Origin: SZUA-1535 sp964594175
GTDB taxonomy: Archaea > Aenigmatarchaeota > Aenigmatarchaeia > Aenigmatarchaeales > SZUA-1535
Direction: 5' to 3'
DNA: 9,218 nt
NCBI GenBank assembly: GCA_964594175.1
Contig: CAZQLM010000033.1
Coordinates: 1 to 9,218 of the forward strand
Part shown: positions 5,922 to 9,218 of the stretch, piece after piece
Layout of the letters: each line of letters begins with the position of its first letter
Position numbering within the stretch: position 1 is the stretch's first letter
Notes under the pieces: model-generated
The model's database searches: none
Told to the model about the DNA's origin: nothing
Seen by the model: the letters and a program-made list of their open reading frames with translations, nothing else
Position numbers and translations under genes: made by a program

Positions 5922-6657
5922 AGCGGTAACAAGCAACGTTTCGCTTCTTAAAGATAGTTTAAGCGCAATTGCTGAAATAATAGATGAAGCCGTACTCAGA
6001 TTTAAACCAGAAGGTGTGGAACTTGTAGCTGCTGACAGGGCAAAGGTTGCTGCAATCGATTTTAAGTTAGGCAGAGATGCCTTTGAAGAATACGAATGTG
6101 ATAAAGAAATTGGCATAGGAGCAAACCTCGCTGCATTATTAAAAGTTATAAAGAGGATAAAAAAGACAGAGGATATTGAAATAAAAATAAATGAAGAGGA
6201 AAACAGAATAGAGATAAAGGCAAAAAGCAAATCCGTAAGAAGCTTTGCTCTACCAATTCTTGATATTTCAGAAGAAGAACTTCCCCCTATAGAGAAGCTG
6301 CAATTTTCAGCGAAAGCTGACGTGGATGTGGAAATAGTAAAGGAAGGTATTCAAGACGCTGATACTATAGCAGATTCCGTGGTATTTGAAATTTCTTCAG
6401 AAGGTTTCAAAATGCTTGCAGAGGGCGATTCTTCAAAGGTAGAGCTAGTTGTCGATTCTTCAACGGATCCGTCGATACTCATAGAAGGCGAGGGAAAGGC
6501 AAGATATCCTATAGACTATCTAAAGAAATTTATGAAAGCTTCTGGCTTAGGAGATAGAGTAACAGTACAACTTAGTAATGACTATCCTATGAGAATGGAA
6601 TTCAATACAGATATCGTAAAACTTGCACTAATTCTTGCACCAAGGGTAGAGGAATAA
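5914..6657 (+). CDS. pcn: DNA polymerase sliding clamp (PCNA)
   Basis: The 247-residue product matches archaeal PCNA in length and layout: N-terminal domain from FRAVTSNVSLLKDSLSAIAE, the LVAADRAKVAAIDF segment (37-50) lining the ring, the interdomain connector after LPILDISEEELPP (about 113-126), and the C-terminal tail LALILAPRVEE that helps form the pocket for PIP-box partners. It forms a trimeric ring on DNA that tethers polymerase, FEN1, ligase and others. One PCNA is visible here, in keeping with a homotrimer. GGTGAT lies five bases before the ATG, within the last codons of the OB-fold gene, so translation is coupled. A T-rich tract follows the stop. Confidence 0.97.
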   Translation: MFRAVTSNVSLLKDSLSAIAEIIDEAVLRFKPEGVELVAADRAKVAAIDFKLGRDAFEEYECDKEIGIGANLAALLKVIKRIKKTEDIEIKINEEENRIEIKAKSKSVRSFALPILDISEEELPPIEKLQFSAKADVDVEIVKEGIQDADTIADSVVFEISSEGFKMLAEGDSSKVELVVDSSTDPSILIEGEGKARYPIDYLKKFMKASGLGDRVTVQLSNDYPMRMEFNTDIVKLALILAPRVEE

Positions 6658-6672
6658 TTTTTGGTTTTTTGT
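6657..6672 (+). terminator. T-rich tract after PCNA
   Basis: Two T runs (five and six T) split by GG follow the PCNA stop directly, with no hairpin. Such tracts commonly terminate archaeal transcription. The next gene has its own promoter just beyond. Confidence 0.4.
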
Positions 6673-6676
6673 TAAA

Positions 6677-6684
6677 TTTATATA
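6677..6684 (+). promoter_or_regulatory. TATA box of the pilin-like operon
   Basis: TTTATATA, close to the archaeal consensus, is centred 27.5 bases before the ATG at 6708. There is no Shine-Dalgarno sequence ahead of that ATG, so the first gene is probably read from a leaderless mRNA. It looks the strongest promoter in the window. Confidence 0.75.
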
Positions 6685-6707
6685 GTATTTTTTAATAACT
6701 ATTTCTT

Positions 6708-7148
6708 ATGAAAAAAGGTATCTCTCCTTTAATTGCTGTGGTTCTTTTAATCGCTGCTACAGTAGCTGTTGCTGCGATTCTTGCAAGCTGGGCAACTGGT
6801 TATAGCCAGTCAAAAACACAGGAAATAACTTCTAAATCTGGTTGTGCTATGGGATTAGTATATTTTCTTTCAGATGAATATCCAAAAATTGTCGGAAATA
6901 AGATAGTTGCTGTTATAGAAGTTGAAAATGTACCTTTGGGTAGTTTCGCTTTTGAAGTAATTTATGAAGAGGACGGTGTGGAAAAAACAGCTATTCTTAA
7001 AGATGTTCTAAATACCACAATAGCTCCCGGAAGGGCTGGAAGTATAATATCAGAAAATATAACATCCTTTGACGCTTCTTCAATAAAAAAAGTTAGGGTA
7101 CTCTCAAATTGTACTGATGTTAGAACAGAATGGGTGACGATTAAATGA
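6708..7148 (+). CDS. Type IV pilin/archaellin-like protein 1 (class III signal peptide)
   Basis: The 146-residue protein begins MKKGISPLIAVVLLIAATVA. KKG followed by a hydrophobic helix (5-28) is the class III signal cut by the prepilin/archaellin peptidase, here probably after Gly4. The N-terminal segment fits the archaeal Pilin_N (former DUF1628) type. The outer domain looks all beta, with VIEVENVPLGSFAFEVIY (69-86) and an APG turn (106-108). Cys46 and Cys135 bracket it and may form a disulphide. Sequons at N102, N117 and N134 could be glycosylated. It heads three related genes and its stop overlaps the next start as ATGA. A pilin, pseudopilin or surface adhesin subunit are all possible; no archaellum motor genes are in view. 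Confidence 0.87.
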   Translation: MKKGISPLIAVVLLIAATVAVAAILASWATGYSQSKTQEITSKSGCAMGLVYFLSDEYPKIVGNKIVAVIEVENVPLGSFAFEVIYEEDGVEKTAILKDVLNTTIAPGRAGSIISENITSFDASSIKKVRVLSNCTDVRTEWVTIK

Positions 7149-7579
7149 AAGGAGTTTCTCCGCTATTAGCAGCTGTAATTCTTGTTTCACTTGTTATAAG
7201 CATTTCCATTTTTGTCGGGTCTTCACTTTCCAGTATAGTGTCTTCTCAAAAAGAAAAAACAACCACACTTCAGAAATGCACAGATGCTGGGATTACTATT
7301 CAGGACGTAGGATGTAGTAACAATATACTTAGCGTGGTTATTTTGAATACGGGAAATACTCAGCTTTCAAACTTTACTGTTTATGCTAAAATAAATGGAG
7401 TAATGATAATCAACTCCAGTGCAGAAAATTCAAAAACGTTGTTATCACCAGGGGAAGGTACTGTACTTAAAGCTTATGTATCTCAATCAGGAAGAGTGGA
7501 AAGTATTCAAGTATATTCCGCTACTTGTCCAGGTGTTTTTGCTGAAATTAGCAACGAAACTATAGAGGTGACGTGTTAA
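7145..7579 (+). CDS. Type IV pilin/archaellin-like protein 2 (class III signal peptide)
   Basis: The 144-residue protein begins MKGVSPLLAAVILVSLVISI, a short class III signal with probable cleavage after Gly3 and a hydrophobic helix to about residue 25. The exposed part resembles its neighbours: VVILNTGNTQLSNFTVYAKI (64-83), an SPGEG turn (101-105), then VYSATC near the end. It has four Cys (45, 57, 128, 144) where its neighbours have two, so a second disulphide is likely. Sequons occur at N76, N90 and N137. The ATG overlaps the previous stop and no strong ribosome binding site is seen, so coupled translation is probable. One base separates it from the third gene. Confidence 0.86.
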   Translation: MKGVSPLLAAVILVSLVISISIFVGSSLSSIVSSQKEKTTTLQKCTDAGITIQDVGCSNNILSVVILNTGNTQLSNFTVYAKINGVMIINSSAENSKTLLSPGEGTVLKAYVSQSGRVESIQVYSATCPGVFAEISNETIEVTC

Positions 7580-7580
7580 A

Positions 7581-8066
7581 ATGAAAGCTGTCTCACCACT
7601 TATAGCTTCGGTATTACTCATAGCTTTTGTTTTTTCAATAAGCCTAATTATCACGGATTGGACAACTTCCATTGGAAAGGAAAAAAGTGAAGAAATTGCC
7701 AAAAAGGGTGAGAAAAGCGTAAAATGTACATTTGCAGATTTCACAATAATAAAACCTCTTCTTACCTATAATTTTTCATCTAAAGCGACCATAAATCTTA
7801 CTATAAGAAACAGCGGTAAAGAGCCTCTGTATGATTTTAAATTTTCTGTGATCACAGACAAAAACACTTTACCAAAATCTTACGAGTTTGTGGCATTGAA
7901 TCAAAAAACAGAAAATGAACCACTAAAACCAGGAGAATTTTGGACTTTCAATTTAATACCAAACGGAAGCTCCCCACAAAGTGGTGAAAAACTTTCAGAA
8001 ATCTTTGTTTCAGCAAAATGTCAAACCGACTTTACTATTTCAAGATCACTTGTTCTTGAGGAATAA
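7581..8066 (+). CDS. Type IV pilin/archaellin-like protein 3 (class III signal peptide)
   Basis: The 161-residue protein begins MKAVSPLIASVLLIAFVFSI. The residue before VSP is Ala instead of Gly, a less usual but tolerated cleavage position for class III peptidases. After the hydrophobic helix (to about 25) comes a charged linker KEKSEEIAKKGEKS, then a beta-rich domain with INLTIRNSGKEPLYDFKFSV (71-90), KPGEF (116-120) and VSAKC (143-147). Cys49 and Cys147 match the pair in protein 1. Sequons are at N64, N72 and N128. GAGGTGACG lies about nine bases before the ATG, inside the previous gene. The last codons and stop sit in a terminator hairpin. It is the longest of the three and probably arose by tandem duplication. 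Confidence 0.86.
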   Translation: MKAVSPLIASVLLIAFVFSISLIITDWTTSIGKEKSEEIAKKGEKSVKCTFADFTIIKPLLTYNFSSKATINLTIRNSGKEPLYDFKFSVITDKNTLPKSYEFVALNQKTENEPLKPGEFWTFNLIPNGSSPQSGEKLSEIFVSAKCQTDFTISRSLVLEE

Positions 8067-8079
8067 GAACAAGATTTTT
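8049..8079 (+). terminator. Hairpin terminator overlapping the third pilin-like stop codon
   Basis: CTTGTTCTT (8049-8057) and AAGAACAAG (8065-8073) are perfect nine-base complements around a seven-base loop, GAGGAAT, followed by A and five T. The TAA stop (8064-8066) begins in the last loop base and enters the 3' arm. It looks like an intrinsic terminator of bacterial shape, or a 3'-end stabiliser for the pilin mRNA. Confidence 0.75.
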
Positions 8080-8437
8080 ATGAAATTTACACCCGGGCAA
8101 GGGCGGAGTTAATGGCAAAGACGCAGATGTAGTAAGTAATGGCAGGGTAGCTAATAAGATAGCAAACTGTTTGAGGTTTTGGTGAGGTTTGTGGTTTGGC
8201 CAAATTCCATAATATATTAGATGAAAAATATTTGAAAGAATATATTTTGGAAAATATAAAAAAGGTAATATCCTAACCTAAAAATAATAGAAAGCCTGAT
8301 TTAATTTTTGAGTGAATGGAGATAGTGTTATAGGGCGCAATAGTGGTGGTTATGTAATGGAGAATTGTTAATTTGATGAGGACTTACCTTAAGAGGTTAG
8401 GATTCCTGAAGATGTTATAAGTTTTTATATAAAGTAA
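8080..8437 (+). pseudogene. Decayed coding sequence, family not recognised
   Basis: No intact gene fills this stretch, yet codon periodicity (purine-rich first positions) is strong in consecutive frames. Frame 1 (about 8084-8180) reads VNGKDADVVSNGRVANKIAN and on to CLRF. The +1 frame (about 8175-8312) reads GEVCGLAKFHNILDEKYLKE, continues through ENIKKVIS, is broken by TAA at 8274, then PKNNRKPDLIFE. The reading then drops back to the first frame (8312-8434): VNGDSVIGRNSGGYVMENC, TAA at 8369, FDEDLP, TAA at 8390, EVRIPEDVISFYIK. The pieces join into one protein-like sequence of about 115 residues, so I infer a gene with two frameshifts and three nonsense changes. ATG 8080 could be the old start. 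Sequencing error could explain part of it. The promoter of the next gene lies in its tail. Confidence 0.55.
8424..8431 (+). promoter_or_regulatory. Candidate TATA box for the 68-residue four-Cys protein
   Basis: TTTATATA is centred about 27 bases before 8455, which would leave a leader of roughly 47 bases ahead of the ATG at 8502. Another AT-rich stretch, TTATATCTTTTAT (8442-8454), follows and could shift the start. Confidence 0.5.
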
Positions 8438-8501
8438 TATGTTATATCTTTTATGAGCCCCTTGAGATGCATGAAACAACTTACAGAATGAGGTAAGGGA
8501 A

Positions 8502-8708
8502 ATGGAAGAAAAGAAGTTTTTAGGTCTGAGCAAAAAAATGCACGACCCTATATGGGAAAAAATTGAGCGTGAATACTGCAGTAAGTGCGAGCTTTACGGA
8601 AGGATACAAACTCCAGAAGAATTTTACGAGTGTGCAAAATGTGCAATGAAGCTGTATCTCTCTGAAGTTTTCAAAACATACAAATCTTCTCTTGAATACA
8701 TAAGGTAA
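8502..8708 (+). CDS. Small four-cysteine, probable zinc-binding protein, unrecognised
   Basis: The 68-residue protein has two CxxC pairs, YCSKC (C26, C29) and ECAKC (C44, C47), separated by 14 residues: a likely treble-clef or zinc-ribbon-like zinc site, with helices expected on both sides. I know no family with this exact pattern. GAGGT lies seven bases before the ATG, supporting the start. It has no signal or membrane segment. It converges with the 72-residue two-CxxC gene on the other strand, leaving 45 bases between them. Nucleic-acid or protein binding is a guess from the zinc motif. Confidence 0.72.
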   Translation: MEEKKFLGLSKKMHDPIWEKIEREYCSKCELYGRIQTPEEFYECAKCAMKLYLSEVFKTYKSSLEYIR

Positions 8709-8728
8709 TACGCAAAAACTGTAGTATC

Positions 8729-8741
8729 CAGAGGCACTCTG
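8729..8741. terminator. Small hairpin between convergent genes
   Basis: CAGAG and CTCTG pair around a three-base loop in the 45-base gap between two convergent genes. It might help end transcription from either side, but no long T run follows on either strand. Confidence 0.2.
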
Positions 8742-8753
8742 CATTATAATCTG

Positions 8754-8972
8754 CTATTCGATTATTTCTAGTTCTTCGAAATGTTTGAGAGCTGTAAGCA
8801 CAAGTAACGGGTTTCTATACCCATTTACTTGCTTTTCTATTTCGTTTACTCTTTTCTTTCCGCAGTTCACGCAATAATTTTTTCCTAGTTTTACTGAGAA
8901 TGCCCTTCCGCTTCTGAAAAAAAGAGCTTCCATCTCTATAGCCTTTTGACCGCATATAACACACGACCCCAT
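8754..8972 (-). CDS. Small zinc-ribbon-like protein, unrecognised
   Basis: From ATG 8972 the product has 72 residues with two CxxCG knuckles, CVICG (C4, C7) and CVNCG (C34, C37), 26 residues apart, the usual spacing of a zinc ribbon. FFRSGRAFSVKLG between them would form the strands. The C-terminal half is helical with NPLLVLTALKHFEELEIIE. I do not recognise the family. A GTG at 8981 would add three residues, but it overlaps the ribosome binding site GAGGTGA that sits five bases before ATG 8972, so the shorter form is preferred. That site can pair with an upstream complement, see the leader feature. Confidence 0.75.
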   Translation of the reverse strand: MGSCVICGQKAIEMEALFFRSGRAFSVKLGKNYCVNCGKKRVNEIEKQVNGYRNPLLVLTALKHFEELEIIE

Positions 8973-8977
8973 AGAAA

Positions 8978-9005
8978 TCACCTCAAAGAAAAGATTTAGA
9001 GGTGA
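8978..9005 (-). promoter_or_regulatory. Leader hairpin that could hide the ribosome binding site
   Basis: In the minus-strand mRNA, TCACCTC (9005-8999) is a perfect seven-base complement of GAGGTGA (8984-8978), the Shine-Dalgarno of the 72-residue zinc protein, across a 14-base loop. TCACCTC also resembles the anti-Shine-Dalgarno end of 16S rRNA. Folding would block initiation; heat or a bound protein could release it. Regulation is inferred only. Confidence 0.4.
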
Positions 9006-9218
9006 AAATGGGGTGTTTTATCCAATGAGAGCTACTACTATGTATTTAAATTTAAAAGAAATGTTCGGTTTAAACAACCAGGTACTAAATAATTTTTCAT
9101 TCATAGCTCTCGAAAATTTTTTGAAAACTCTACTATTTAAACTTATCTATTGTATCATAGAAAATTGTCGAATATTTATTTCTTTCTCTCTTTTTTCAGA
9201 CCCTTCCATGACCAAGAG
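9006..9218. other. Window end without a supportable gene
   Basis: AT-rich sequence. A minus-strand TATA candidate, TTTAAATA (9050-9043), is placed to start the zinc protein mRNA near 9020. A plus-strand frame from ATG 9025 stays open to the window end (64 codons) but lacks a ribosome binding site and reads like AT-rich noise. A 28-codon minus-strand frame at 9018-9104 is equally weak. A second minus-strand TTTAAATA is at 9135-9142. Confidence 0.4.

Noticed and set aside
8270..8403. Ten-base inverted repeat (ATCCTAACCT / AGGTTAGGAT) as ends of a small mobile element
   Set aside because: A ten-base match within about 150 bases is expected roughly once by chance in a window this size; there are no target duplications and it falls inside the decayed gene.
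8372..8410. Box C/D sRNA candidate (TGATGA ... CTGA)
   Set aside because: Spacing of 26 bases without internal D'/C' boxes and no terminal stem; the bases are better explained by the decayed coding frame.
8080..8437. Stop-codon reassignment of TAA
   Set aside because: Intact genes in the window end with TAA normally (second and third pilin-like genes, PCNA, 68-residue protein), and frame changes would still be needed.
9025..9218. Plus-strand frame open to the window end, beginning MRATTMYLNLKEMFG
   Set aside because: No ribosome binding site or well-placed TATA, and composition of the later part is AT-rich noise; cannot be judged without more sequence.
1..9218. CRISPR array, insertion sequence or prophage genes
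   Set aside because: No spaced direct repeats, no recognisable transposase or integrase, and no phage-type proteins were seen on either strand.

Overview
The window is archaeal. The evidence is a PCNA sliding clamp, a geranylgeranyl reductase of the archaeal lipid pathway, a short pyruvoyl S-adenosylmethionine decarboxylase, three proteins with class III (type IV pilin/archaellin-like) signal sequences, TATA boxes about 26 bases ahead of start codons that imply leaderless mRNAs, GGTG-type ribosome binding sites, and a tRNA gene that reads only if two introns are removed. The DNA is AT-rich; the tRNA gene stands out as GC-rich. I cannot name the lineage. A thermophilic euryarchaeon or a DPANN-like archaeon would both fit.

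Layout. Positions 1-3984 form a minus-strand gene string, read right to left: a 58-residue two-cluster ferredoxin, an unrecognised helical protein, geranylgeranyl reductase, TruD, and a GT-C-like membrane protein that runs off the left edge. Four of the five genes overlap a neighbour; only reductase-TruD is separated, by 21 bases. The likely theme is ether-lipid saturation (ferredoxin as electron donor to the reductase) followed by tRNA modification and glycan transfer. Divergent from it, speD (4117-4479) makes the aminopropyl donor for polyamines. It converges on a minus-strand block: metallophosphoesterase, a 62-residue membrane protein, and tRNA-Trp, whose first ten bases overlap the end of the membrane-protein frame. 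Positions 5604-6657 carry an OB-fold protein overlapping PCNA, a replication pair. A palindromic TTTAAA lies almost exactly midway between the metallophosphoesterase and OB-fold starts.

Positions 6708-8066 hold three tandem pilin-like genes behind a strong leaderless promoter, closed by a perfect nine-pair hairpin plus T run that includes the last stop codon. Positions 8080-8437 have no intact gene but show strong codon periodicity that switches between two frames and is broken by three in-frame TAA codons; I read it as a decayed gene. Two small four-cysteine proteins (8502-8708 plus, 8754-8972 minus) converge. The last 240 bases show no gene I can support.

Points most worth a second look: the doubly interrupted tRNA-Trp with an intron in the T loop, its overlap with a coding frame, the unknown protein lodged between ferredoxin and geranylgeranyl reductase, the decayed gene, and a leader hairpin that pairs a Shine-Dalgarno sequence with an anti-Shine-Dalgarno mimic.
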